NCBI GenBank assembly: GCA_030835085.1
Contig: JAUQWQ010000144.1
Coordinates: forward strand, 1 to 50,686
Reading direction: 5' to 3'
DNA: 50,686 nt
From: Ignavibacteria bacterium
GTDB taxonomy: Bacteria > Bacteroidota > Ignavibacteria > Tepidaquicellales > OLB5
Positions within the stretch are counted from its first letter, which is position 1. Every line of letters starts with the position of its first letter. The notes beneath the pieces are model-generated. The model made no database searches. It was not told where the DNA came from and saw only the letters and a list, made by a program, of their open reading frames with translations. The translations under genes and the position numbers were made by a program. Positions 9,242 through 17,031 of this stretch are shown one piece after another.

Positions 9242-9395
9242 ATATAACATGAATTTTTCAATTGGGTTTGATATATAACCCCTCACCCCCTAACCCCTCT
9301 CCCAAAGGGAGAGGGGGGCAAAAACCGAAAGAGTACCGATTTTGATATTATAAGTTAATAAAAATATAACATGAATTTTTCAATTGGTTTTGATA
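9242..9395 (+). repeat. 32-bp direct repeat of the downstream gene's start, flanking a GC-rich palindromic repeat
   Basis: Bases 9242-9273 and 9364-9395 are the same 32-base stretch with one mismatch (G9265 versus T9387). It covers the ATG and first eight codons of the aminotransferase gene that starts at 9371. The 90 bases between include a C-rich/G-rich inverted repeat at about 9278-9318, with arms CCCCTCTCCC / GGGAGAGGGG. The upstream copy encodes only MNFSIGFDI before a stop. This looks like insertion of a mobile palindromic repeat with duplication of the target, or recombination around it. Confidence 0.8.
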
Positions 9396-10333
9396 AAAGA
9401 GATTTGCCTAAAGTACATGAGGCATTCGATAAAATTGTAGCTTCAAACAAGTGGACAGAGGGCTATTACACCGAGCTGTTTGAAAACAAGTGGGCTGAGA
9501 TGAATAAACTCGGTTCGGCTGCGTTTTCAAGCTGGGCGGGTGCTGCGCTTGCAGTTTTGGATTTCTACAATCTGAAAGAAAAAACCGTGCTGTGTCCATC
9601 AAATACATTTATGGCAACTCCCCTGGCTACACTGCAGGCGGGAGCCGAAGTGCAGTTTGTTGACTGCAATAAATTTGACCTTTGCATGAGCTTTGATGAC
9701 ATGAAAGCCAAAGCCGAAAAGTATAAACCAGCGGCAATTTGGGTTGTGCATATTGGGGGTCATTTAGCGTTTGAGATAGAGAAAATTGCTGCATACTGCA
9801 AAGAAAATAATATCATATTGCTTGAAGATTGTGCGCATGCAGCCGGCGCATCATGGAACGGTAAAAATCCGGGTGAGTGGGGCGATGCGGGATTCTATTC
9901 ATTTTACGCCACAAAGACTGTCACAACCGGCGAGGGCGGTATGCTGGTATCAAAACACAAGGATGTGATAGAGCATGCTAAAAAATTCCGCAACTACGGA
10001 AAGTTTGATTATGTTGTGCGAGGGCTGAATTACAGAATGACGGAATTCCAGGCTGCAATCGGGGCAATTGAAACCGACAGGTTGAAGGAAATTATCGATT
10101 TTAAAAATGATTATGCCTTAACACTTGACCCGCAGTACAGCAACCGCGTTAAACTTCCCGATGGCATGGTATCAGGGTATTATAAGTATATAGTGTTTGA
10201 CCCCATAGAAAAATCAACCGGCAAGGTTTACGATGAGCAGTGTCACCGTATACTTAAGCATGATGTTGAATTACCCAACAGTGACTGGGTTGCGGGGAAT
10301 CACTGGTGCGTGCCGATATATTATAATCCCTAG
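9371..10333 (+). CDS. DegT/DnrJ/EryC1/StrS aminotransferase, C-terminus shortened
   Basis: A PLP enzyme that places an amino group on a keto-sugar nucleotide, using glutamate as the usual donor. It shows the family sequence: CPSNTFMATPLA, VVHIGGHLA, LLEDCAHAAGASWNG, and the PLP-binding Lys182 in SFYATKTVTTGEGGML. At 320 residues it is shorter than the usual ~370-400. Compared with the other family member in the window (15864), the match runs to the late segment LPNSDWVAGNHWCVPIYYN and then stops at TAG 10331-10333, where the paralogue continues for ~25 more residues. A GC-rich palindromic repeat begins within ~20 bases of the stop. The missing final helix may or may not destroy activity. The start region is also duplicated upstream. 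Confidence 0.85.
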   Translation: MNFSIGFDKRDLPKVHEAFDKIVASNKWTEGYYTELFENKWAEMNKLGSAAFSSWAGAALAVLDFYNLKEKTVLCPSNTFMATPLATLQAGAEVQFVDCNKFDLCMSFDDMKAKAEKYKPAAIWVVHIGGHLAFEIEKIAAYCKENNIILLEDCAHAAGASWNGKNPGEWGDAGFYSFYATKTVTTGEGGMLVSKHKDVIEHAKKFRNYGKFDYVVRGLNYRMTEFQAAIGAIETDRLKEIIDFKNDYALTLDPQYSNRVKLPDGMVSGYYKYIVFDPIEKSTGKVYDEQCHRILKHDVELPNSDWVAGNHWCVPIYYNP

Positions 10334-10348
10334 AGCGACACCTCCGCA

Positions 10349-10465
10349 ACCCTCCCTTAGAAACAAGGTCTTCGGCCTAAAGGGGAGGGAGAAGAAGTAG
10401 AGAATAGAAAATTTTTTTGCCTGCTTTCCTGCCTGATCTGTTGACGGCAAGCAGACGCAGGCATG
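10349..10465. repeat. Palindromic repeats between the truncated aminotransferase and the membrane protein
   Basis: Bases ~10355-10391 form an inverted repeat with arms ACCCTCCCTTA / TAAAGGGGAGGG around AGAAACAAGGTCTTCGGCC. A second element at ~10420-10465 has arms TGCCTGC and GCAGGCA with further CCTGC / GCAG pairing inside. Both belong to the same dispersed palindrome type seen at 9032-9318. The second element contains an in-frame ATG (10463) for the following gene, but that ATG is part of the repeat and is an unlikely true start. Confidence 0.65.
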
Positions 10466-10480
10466 ACTTTTAAATACAAC

Positions 10481-11551
10481 ATGAATCCATCTCAATATTA
10501 CGATTACACCCCGGGCAGCGTAGATTTTTCGGGGTATGATAGAGGCGGAGCGAATAAAATTCCGTACGGATTTCTTGCTTTATACTTTGTACTATCTGTT
10601 GTAATATGTTACCTGTATCACAAAAAAATTGTAGCGGCCGCTGACTGGAATGCTCCGAACAGCCTTAACGCCGTCGCATCATTCCAAACTTCAAAGCCGT
10701 TCCAGTTCCGCCTGCTAATGCCGGTAATATTCGATTTTTTCAGGCCGCTTCATGCCATTTACGGCAAGTATCTTTACAATGCGTGGAATGTTGCAGCTCT
10801 TTTTTTGCTGCAGATAGTTTTTTACAAGCTTATTTGCGGATATTTCAGAAATGTAAAATACCTGTTATGGGTAGCACCGGTTATTCTATACCCTGTTTTA
10901 TGGAACTATATTATACTTAACCAGTCTTTCCAGTACTACGATTTTACCGCAATATTGTTTTTTACAATTGGTTTATATTATATATTGAATCAAAGAACAA
11001 TAGCTTTTTTTATTATATTTATTATTGCGGTTATTAATAAAGAGACCGCAGGTTATCTTATCTTTGCTTACCTGTTTTACAATTATAAAGAGCTCTTTAC
11101 TAAAAAAGTAATTTTAAATACTTTTTTACTCGGGATATTTTTCATCGGTTATAAAATTCTGCTGGGTTATATTTTCCGCAGCAACCCGGGAGATAATTTC
11201 GAGATAGGATATATTGAGAACATAAGGATAGTTAAAGAGCTGCCGGGAAATACTATTTTTTTGAAAAACCTTGCGCTGAATTACGGGGGATTATATATTT
11301 TTGCCATTCTATTATTTATAACGGGTGCATGGCTTAAGTATCCCGATAGACGTAAAGTATATCTGAATCTTGCTATAGTACCGTATTACATATTCGGTAT
11401 TTTTATTACATATATTACAGAAGTACGTGTTTATACAGAACTTATACCTATGGTAACAATATTGTTCCTGCTGTATATCAGCACATTTAAAATTTCAGGG
11501 CTTGAGCCCTGGGCATATATACCAAAGAAGAAATTACAGAATAATATATAA
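10481..11551 (+). CDS. Polytopic membrane protein, unknown family (paralogue of the gene at 14120)
   Basis: About 356 residues with roughly eight to nine hydrophobic helices, starting with PYGFLALYFVLSVVICYLY. I do not recognise the family. It is clearly related to the protein at 14120. The two share F...KPxQxRxLxPxIF, then APxIxYPxxWNxIIxNxxFxYxDF, NKE/NHG before a tyrosine-rich helix ending FNYRELF, and a late NYGGLYI / NFGGLHF motif. Conserved charged residues at helix ends and the setting among glycosyltransferases suggest glycan assembly at the inner membrane (a GT-C-like transferase, polymerase or transporter), but this is inference. The ATG at 10481 is preferred over 10463, which lies inside a palindromic repeat. 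A methyltransferase gene follows after 17 bases. Confidence 0.75.
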   Translation: MNPSQYYDYTPGSVDFSGYDRGGANKIPYGFLALYFVLSVVICYLYHKKIVAAADWNAPNSLNAVASFQTSKPFQFRLLMPVIFDFFRPLHAIYGKYLYNAWNVAALFLLQIVFYKLICGYFRNVKYLLWVAPVILYPVLWNYIILNQSFQYYDFTAILFFTIGLYYILNQRTIAFFIIFIIAVINKETAGYLIFAYLFYNYKELFTKKVILNTFLLGIFFIGYKILLGYIFRSNPGDNFEIGYIENIRIVKELPGNTIFLKNLALNYGGLYIFAILLFITGAWLKYPDRRKVYLNLAIVPYYIFGIFITYITEVRVYTELIPMVTILFLLYISTFKISGLEPWAYIPKKKLQNNI

Positions 11552-11568
11552 TATTTTAAAAAGTAAAT

Positions 11569-12324
11569 TTGAATTCGGATAAAAATACCGGGATACAGCA
11601 AACAAAAGTTGATAAAACCTCTGGCTCAGAAAGCCAGGTAAGTTTTGATGATTATGTAGAAACTTACAGGACTGAGATTGATGATTCAATTGGTTTTATA
11701 GGGCAGGATGTGGATTTTTTTATTGAAATAAAAGCGGAGCTTTTATTAAAGCTTGCCGGGAAGAATTTCGGCACGCTAAACGATATAAAAGTACTTGATA
11801 TCGGAAGCGGGGTTGGACTTGTTGACCGCTTTTTGAAATCAGAAATTAAACAGCTTCACGGAGTTGATGTTGAAGAAGGTGTGGTTGAAAAAGCGAAGAT
11901 CAATAATCCGGAAGTGGACTACAGGCTTTATGACGGGGCGAAACTTCCGTTTGGGGATAATACTTTTGATCTTTGTTTTGCTATAAACGTAATGCATCAC
12001 GTACCGCCCGGTATGTGGGATAATTTTGCCCGGGAAATGTACCGGGTTTTAAAACCCGGCGGTATAGCTGCTGTGTTTGAGCATAATCCCTGGAACCCGC
12101 TTACAAGACTTGCCGTGGCAAGATGTGAGTTTGACCGTGATGCTGTTCTGCTTAACCATGGAAAAATAAAAAGTCTTTTTAAGAACGCCGGGTTAAAAGT
12201 ATTTGATGATTCATACATAGTTTTTTTTCCGTTTAAGGCAAAACTTTTCAGAAGCATTGAAGCGTTTATTGGCTGGCTGCCAATTGGAGCGCAGCATTAT
12301 GTGACGGGAAAAAAAGCTGAATAG
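11569..12324 (+). CDS. SAM-dependent methyltransferase, class I (Methyltransf_11 type)
   Basis: A 251-residue cytoplasmic methyltransferase. Residues ~74-90 (VLDIGSGVGLVDRFLK) are motif I that binds S-adenosylmethionine; GVDVEEGVVEKAK is motif II; LPFGDNTFDLCFAINVMHHV is the motif IV/post-II region typical of this group; MYRVLKPGGIAAVFEHNPWN is motif VI. The first ~50 residues are polar and probably flexible. The start is TTG at 11569, 17 bases after the previous stop; no ATG lies ahead of the SAM domain. Within a glycan locus the substrate could be a sugar hydroxyl, carboxyl or lipid carrier, which the sequence does not resolve. A 154-base spacer follows before the GT2 gene. Confidence 0.85.
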   Translation: MNSDKNTGIQQTKVDKTSGSESQVSFDDYVETYRTEIDDSIGFIGQDVDFFIEIKAELLLKLAGKNFGTLNDIKVLDIGSGVGLVDRFLKSEIKQLHGVDVEEGVVEKAKINNPEVDYRLYDGAKLPFGDNTFDLCFAINVMHHVPPGMWDNFAREMYRVLKPGGIAAVFEHNPWNPLTRLAVARCEFDRDAVLLNHGKIKSLFKNAGLKVFDDSYIVFFPFKAKLFRSIEAFIGWLPIGAQHYVTGKKAE

Positions 12325-12466
12325 TGAATGCAGATATTATCAGCTATGGCAGCTTTACACAGTTAAAATACCTTTATAGTATAGCATTATTTTTGTATTT
12401 TAATGTGCAAAAACAATACAGGAAGTAATTAAAATACAGCTGTTAATAATTTAATTTATAAGTTTT

Positions 12467-12473
12467 AAGGGGG
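12467..12473 (+). promoter_or_regulatory. Shine-Dalgarno-like site ahead of an ATA codon
   Basis: AAGGGGG lies five bases before ATA 12479-12481, which begins the coding frame of the GT2 gene. This spacing fits translation initiation at the ATA codon. No ATG, GTG or TTG is available in frame between the upstream stop at 12452 and codon 85. Confidence 0.5.
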
Positions 12474-12478
12474 TATCC

Positions 12479-13429
12479 ATAAACAGCAAAACCGAAATAC
12501 AGAAACCTGTAATAAGCGTTGTAACTGCTGTATATAACTCAGCCGGGTACCTGGAAGAATTTTTATCAAAATGCACCGAAGCGCTGCGGGAAACAAACTG
12601 CAGTGATTATGAAATTATCTTTGTAAATGACGGTTCTCCGGATAATTCACTGGAAAGATTATTTGAATTAAAAAAAAGTTACTCAAAAACAGTAATTATA
12701 GACCTTTCAAGGAATTTCGGTCATCACTATGCTTTGTTTGCCGGCATATCAGCCGCCAAAGGCGATTATGTTTTCCTTATCGATTGTGACCTTGAAACAA
12801 GCCCGGATGTTCTGCCCGGGTTTCTCGCTGAAATTCAAAAGACAGGTGATGATGTAGTTTACGGTTACCAGGAGCAGAGAAAAGGCGGGTTGTTTGAAAA
12901 AGTTTCCGGTAATCTTTTCTGGAAAATTTTTAATATGCTTAGCGAAACCAAGGTATCAAAAAACATTCTTACCGAAAGAATACTATCACGGAAATACGTT
13001 GACTCACTGCTTGAAATGGGCGATAAAAATCTTTTTCTTGCCGGCATGATGAACTGGCTGGGATATGACCAGAGGGGAATACCCGTAAAGAAGATAAAAA
13101 GAGAGGGAAGAAGCAATTACTCCTTCATGAAGAAGATATCACTTGCGGTTAATTCAGTAACATCATTTTCGCCCGCACCTCTGAAGGGTATCTTTTACAT
13201 GGGTCTGGTGATAACTTTATTCAGCTTATCCTTTGCGGGGTATATTGTAATAAACAAAATACTCTTTCCGGATGAAATATCACTGGGCTGGACCTCAATT
13301 CTTGCATCAATAAGTTTTTCACTTGGAATTATTACGCTTTGCCTGGGTATAATCGGTATTTATCTTTCAAAAATATTCAGCCAGGTACAGAACCGGCCGC
13401 TGTATTTTATTAAAGATATACACAGGTAG
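12479..13429 (+). CDS. GT2 glycosyltransferase (GtrB/DPM1-like) with apparent ATA start
   Basis: About 316 residues; relative of the gene at 3443. From 12479 the frame reads INSKTEIQKPVISVVTAVYN, then VNDGSPDNS, then LSRNFGHHYALFAG and IDCDLETSPDVLP, i.e. the complete GT-A nucleotide-binding half. Two membrane helices follow near the C-terminus (~235-258 and ~268-292). The catalytic block is DCDLETSP where the paralogue has DLQDPPE. The first ATG in frame is at 12734, far inside the domain; TTG 12731 is no better. A start at ATA 12479 is proposed because AAGGGGG sits five bases upstream and codons before it look non-coding. A sequencing error changing ATG to ATA is the main alternative. It probably makes a polyprenyl-phosphate sugar. 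Confidence 0.85.
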   Translation: MNSKTEIQKPVISVVTAVYNSAGYLEEFLSKCTEALRETNCSDYEIIFVNDGSPDNSLERLFELKKSYSKTVIIDLSRNFGHHYALFAGISAAKGDYVFLIDCDLETSPDVLPGFLAEIQKTGDDVVYGYQEQRKGGLFEKVSGNLFWKIFNMLSETKVSKNILTERILSRKYVDSLLEMGDKNLFLAGMMNWLGYDQRGIPVKKIKREGRSNYSFMKKISLAVNSVTSFSPAPLKGIFYMGLVITLFSLSFAGYIVINKILFPDEISLGWTSILASISFSLGIITLCLGIIGIYLSKIFSQVQNRPLYFIKDIHR

Positions 13430-13450
13430 TTCATGAATTTTTGAAAATAA

Positions 13451-14047
13451 TTGACCGGTATTCACCGGAAAGGAATGTCAACAACAGAAGAAAAAACCAT
13501 AAATTACCATGCTTTTGTAGATGAAGAACTTGGTAAAATGGGACTTAAAATGGAGCTTATTACCGAAGATCTGATGAAGAAGGATCTGAGGAAATTCTCA
13601 AAGTTCATCAACGATTCATTTGAGGAATATTACGAAATTTACAGGTGGCGCAAACATGCAGATGATGATTACCTGCTGAACCCGCTGACAGATAAATTTA
13701 AATACAGTTTTTGCATAAAAGATAAATCGGATAACCTTGTGCTTGCAGATTTTGCTTCCGTGACAGACGATAAGATAAATCATCATATAATTTTTACCGC
13801 TAAAGAGTACCGCGGTAAAAACCTGGCGAAATATCACAGTATTAAGCTCTGCCAAACAGCGCTTGAAAATAATTATAAAGAACTTATTGGATATTTTTCG
13901 AGGAAAAATAACAGGTCTATTATTCTTCATCTTAAACTGGGTTATGAAATTTCACATATACGGGAAGACGGGTTGATAATAAGTTACGGAGATATTGAAA
14001 CAGTTCTTAAAAACGCGTACAAAATGTTAAAAGAATCCGGGTCATGA
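13451..14047 (+). CDS. GNAT-like N-acetyltransferase
   Basis: A 190-198-residue protein with the C-terminal features of GNAT acyltransferases. YSFCIKDKSDNLVLADFASV would be the central sheet, HHIIFTAKEYRGKNLAKYHS carries the acetyl-CoA pyrophosphate loop (RGKNLA in place of R/QxxGxG/A), and YFSRKNNRSIILHLKLGYE is the N-x-x-S...LGF/Y ending. The N-terminal ~60 residues are charged. The start is uncertain: TTG 13451 or ATG 13475 (MSTTEEK). The gene sits between a GT2 and a membrane protein, so an acyl transfer to an amino sugar such as the product of a DegT enzyme is plausible but inferred. The substrate cannot be read from the sequence. Confidence 0.7.
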   Translation: MTGIHRKGMSTTEEKTINYHAFVDEELGKMGLKMELITEDLMKKDLRKFSKFINDSFEEYYEIYRWRKHADDDYLLNPLTDKFKYSFCIKDKSDNLVLADFASVTDDKINHHIIFTAKEYRGKNLAKYHSIKLCQTALENNYKELIGYFSRKNNRSIILHLKLGYEISHIREDGLIISYGDIETVLKNAYKMLKESGS

Positions 14048-14119
14048 GCTGCAATAACGGCTCAAGCCGGTTTGATCAACGGTAATTATTTCAATACAAC
14101 AGAAAAATACAGATAATAA

Positions 14120-15166
14120 ATGAAATTTCTTAACATAAAATTTCCCAATGAACGCTCCCCTTCCATTATCATTCACATTTATTATATTATGATAGCCATT
14201 ACCTTTACTTATCTTTACTACCATAAATTTGTTCAGGGAGCTGATTTTTATAACCCAACATCACCAGGCGGCATTATTGCAGTTGCGAATTTTGAATCGA
14301 TGAAACCGATACAGCTGAGAATATTGATACCAATGATATTCAAAGCTTTGTCAGCGCTGCAGCTTGTTCCGCCAAAGCTGCTTTTCTTTTTTATAAATAC
14401 AGGACTTGCATACTTAATTTTATTTTCGTTTTATTTCCTTCTTGGCAGGTATTTTAAAAGCAAAGCAATGAACTGCTGGCTTGCACCAATAATTATTTAC
14501 CCCATGATATGGAATCTTATAATAATGAACGGGCAGTTCTTTTACATGGATTTTGCATTGCTGCTTTCAATGATAGCCGGCTTTTATTTTATAGTTGCCA
14601 AAAAACCGAATCTGCTGCTGCTTACTTTCCTTATAGGTATGTTAAACCACGGCGGCGTTGTATACCTGATTATAAGTTATTTGCTGTTCAATTACAGGGA
14701 ACTTTTCAAAATTAAAACCATTATTTATTCAGCCTCAATGGTTGTAATATTTTTCGGTGTAATTTATGCCATAAGTTATTTTCTTCCCAAAGATACTTCG
14801 GGGCAGAACCTGGTAAACAATTCTATGAGGAACCTGAACCTATTATTTGAGCACCCGCCTCATTTACTGCTAAGAGACTTTTTCTTTAATTTTGGCGGAC
14901 TTCACTTTATAGTACTGTTGTTTTTAGTTAAAGGTCTGTGGAAGAGGTTTAAGGGTCCGCTGCTATATGTGAATTTAATGATAATACTTTTTTTGATATC
15001 GATGTTCTTTACTTTCAGTATAGAAGAAATGAGAAATTACGCTGTAATTATTCCCAATGTTGTACTTCTCAGCTTAATGTTCCTCAGTACTTTTGATAAT
15101 AATTTTTTAAGGCCAATAGATCCTGATGGCAATGAAATTTCTGTCGGGAGACATGACAAAAAATGA
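14120..15166 (+). CDS. Polytopic membrane protein, unknown family (paralogue of the gene at 10481)
   Basis: A 348-residue protein with about eight to nine membrane helices. I do not recognise the family. Shared with the 10481 protein: MKPIQLRILIPMIFKAL, LAPIIIYPMIWNLIIMNGQF followed by YMDF, LNHGGVVYLIISYLLFNYRE, FNFGGLHF and EEMRNYAVIIPNVVLLSLMF. The first loop, between helices one and two, holds the polar residues, and the strictly kept Asn/Asp/Arg at membrane borders suggest a functional site. The ATG at 14120 follows a 72-base gap after the GNAT gene. Its end overlaps the WbqC start by four bases (ATGA), so the two are translationally coupled. Participation in surface-glycan assembly is inferred from context. 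Confidence 0.75.
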   Translation: MKFLNIKFPNERSPSIIIHIYYIMIAITFTYLYYHKFVQGADFYNPTSPGGIIAVANFESMKPIQLRILIPMIFKALSALQLVPPKLLFFFINTGLAYLILFSFYFLLGRYFKSKAMNCWLAPIIIYPMIWNLIIMNGQFFYMDFALLLSMIAGFYFIVAKKPNLLLLTFLIGMLNHGGVVYLIISYLLFNYRELFKIKTIIYSASMVVIFFGVIYAISYFLPKDTSGQNLVNNSMRNLNLLFEHPPHLLLRDFFFNFGGLHFIVLLFLVKGLWKRFKGPLLYVNLMIILFLISMFFTFSIEEMRNYAVIIPNVVLLSLMFLSTFDNNFLRPIDPDGNEISVGRHDKK

Positions 15167-15867
15167 AAAAGAAGGTTGCTGTAATTCAATCGAATTATAT
15201 TCCATGGAAGGGATATTTTGATATTATAAACGACTCTGACCTGTTTGTATTTTATGATGACGTTCAGTTCACCAAAAATGACTGGCGTAACAGGAATAAA
15301 ATAAAGTGTGAAGGCGGAACAATGTGGCTATCTGTTCCCGTTGGGCAGGAGCTAAACAGGAATATCAATGAAGTTACAATAAAGCAGGGTGTATGGGAAA
15401 GAAAACATTTTAAGAACATGGAGCAGTACTATCATAAAGCCCCGTATTTTAAAAATTACAGGGAGTTCTTTGCGCATGTTTACCTTGAAAGAAAATGGGA
15501 AAACTTAAGCGAGCTGAATCAATTCCTGGTAAAAACAATCGCCACAGACTTTCTTGGTTCAAAAACAATTTACGATAACTCCGAAAATTATAAGCCCGAA
15601 GGCAAACGCCTTGAGCGTTTGCTTGATCTTATCAAAAAATGCGGAGGTGATGTTTATATTTCGGGTCCATCGGCGAAGAATTATATAGATGAGGACGAAT
15701 TTACTAAATGCGGAGTGGGTATTCAGTTCAAAGATTATTCCTCTTACCCGGAGTACCCTCAGCTTTACCCGCCGTTTGAGCATTACATAAGTATAGTTGA
15801 CCTTTTGTTCAATACCGGCCCCGATGCAGCATATTATATCTGGGGATGGAGGGAAGATAAAAAATGA
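15163..15867 (+). CDS. wbqC: WbqC-like family protein
   Basis: A 234-residue protein of the WbqC family, common in O-antigen and capsule loci. The N-terminus VAVIQSNYIPWKGYFDIIND, then FYDDVQFTKNDWRNRNKIK, is the family's most conserved stretch, and LERLLDLIKKCGGDVYISGP and DLLFNTGPDAA are also typical. The reaction is not firmly established; members often sit next to a DegT-type sugar aminotransferase, as here, and are thought to help modify the resulting amino sugar. The gene overlaps both neighbours by four bases (ATGA at 15163 and at 15864), which indicates tight translational coupling with the upstream membrane protein and the downstream aminotransferase. Confidence 0.88.
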   Translation: MKKKVAVIQSNYIPWKGYFDIINDSDLFVFYDDVQFTKNDWRNRNKIKCEGGTMWLSVPVGQELNRNINEVTIKQGVWERKHFKNMEQYYHKAPYFKNYREFFAHVYLERKWENLSELNQFLVKTIATDFLGSKTIYDNSENYKPEGKRLERLLDLIKKCGGDVYISGPSAKNYIDEDEFTKCGVGIQFKDYSSYPEYPQLYPPFEHYISIVDLLFNTGPDAAYYIWGWREDKK

Positions 15868-17000
15868 AATACCCGTTCAATAAACCTTTTTTAACCGGTA
15901 AAGAAAAGGATTACATTATACAGGCGGTAGAAACAGGGAAAATTTCAGGTGACGGCAAATTCACCAAACTGTGCCATGAATTCTTTGAAGAGCGTTATGG
16001 ATTCAAAAAGGCAATGCTTACCACTTCATGCACAGATGCGCTTGAAATGAGCGCGATACTGCTAGATTTTAAACCGGGTGAAGAAGTTATAGTACCTTCT
16101 TTTACGTTTGTATCAACAGCAAACGCATTTGCCATACGGGGGATAAAAATTGTTTTCGCCGATAGCGAAGTATCCAGCCCTAACATAGATGTATCTAAAA
16201 TAGAAGAGCTTATAACACCGGCAACAAAAGCAATTGCTATTGTTCACTACGCAGGCATTGCCTGCGATATGGAGCCGCTTATGAAGCTGACCGAAAAACA
16301 CGGATTGCACCTGATAGAGGATGCGGCGCACTCGATTGATTCTTTTCATAAAAACAGACCGCTTGGTACGTTTGGCAGTCTTTCAGCATTCAGTTTCCAT
16401 GAAACCAAGAATGTAATTTCAGGGGAAGGCGGTATGCTGGTGTTAAATGATACCGGCCTGGTAAACAGGGCTGAAATAATCCGCGAAAAAGGAACAAACC
16501 GCTCAGCGTTCTTCCGTGGCGAAGTGGATAAATATAACTGGGTGGATATCGGCTCATCATTTCTGCCTTCAGATATAATTGCGGCATTTCTTTACGCACA
16601 GCTTGAAAACCTGGATATGATACAAAAGCGAAGGATCTCTATCTGGGAGCAGTATTATGAAGCGCTGAAAGGACTTGCAGGGGACGGGTTCTTCACTCTT
16701 CCCGTCATACCTGAATACGCAATGAATAACGGGCATATGTTCTATATGATTTGCCGCAGCCTTGAAGAGAGACAGGAATTGATAGAGTATTTAAAGAAAA
16801 ATGATATTCTTCCGACTTTTCATTATCAGAGTTTACACAAGTCGCCTTATTTTAAAGATAAACATGATGGCAGAGAGCTGCCCAATTCAGATATGTATAG
16901 CGAAAGACTGCTTAGGCTGCCGCTGTATTACGAGCTTTCAGATGAAGGGGTAAGCTTTATTTCAGCTAAAATAAAAGAATTTTACATCGAGAAAAAATGA
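15864..17000 (+). CDS. wecE: dTDP-4-amino-4,6-dideoxygalactose transaminase-like (WecE/RffA)
   Basis: PLP-dependent sugar aminotransferase of the DegT/DnrJ/EryC1/StrS family. The N-terminus FNKPFLTGKEKDYIIQAV and the segment GKISGDGKFTKLCHEFFEE closely fit the WecE/RffA group, which aminates dTDP-4-keto-6-deoxyglucose at C4. The PLP lysine is Lys182 in SFHETKNVISGEGGML; IVHYAGIACDMEPLM and LIEDAAHSID are the conserved PLP-phosphate and ring contacts. At 378 residues it is full length. It overlaps WbqC by four bases. The WecE assignment is reasonable but other 4-amino-sugar transaminases are close; no RmlA/RmlB pair that would make the substrate is certain in this window. Confidence 0.85.
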   Translation: MKYPFNKPFLTGKEKDYIIQAVETGKISGDGKFTKLCHEFFEERYGFKKAMLTTSCTDALEMSAILLDFKPGEEVIVPSFTFVSTANAFAIRGIKIVFADSEVSSPNIDVSKIEELITPATKAIAIVHYAGIACDMEPLMKLTEKHGLHLIEDAAHSIDSFHKNRPLGTFGSLSAFSFHETKNVISGEGGMLVLNDTGLVNRAEIIREKGTNRSAFFRGEVDKYNWVDIGSSFLPSDIIAAFLYAQLENLDMIQKRRISIWEQYYEALKGLAGDGFFTLPVIPEYAMNNGHMFYMICRSLEERQELIEYLKKNDILPTFHYQSLHKSPYFKDKHDGRELPNSDMYSERLLRLPLYYELSDEGVSFISAKIKEFYIEKK

Positions 17001-17031
17001 ACCTGCCGGAATGCCGCAGATATAATAATAA

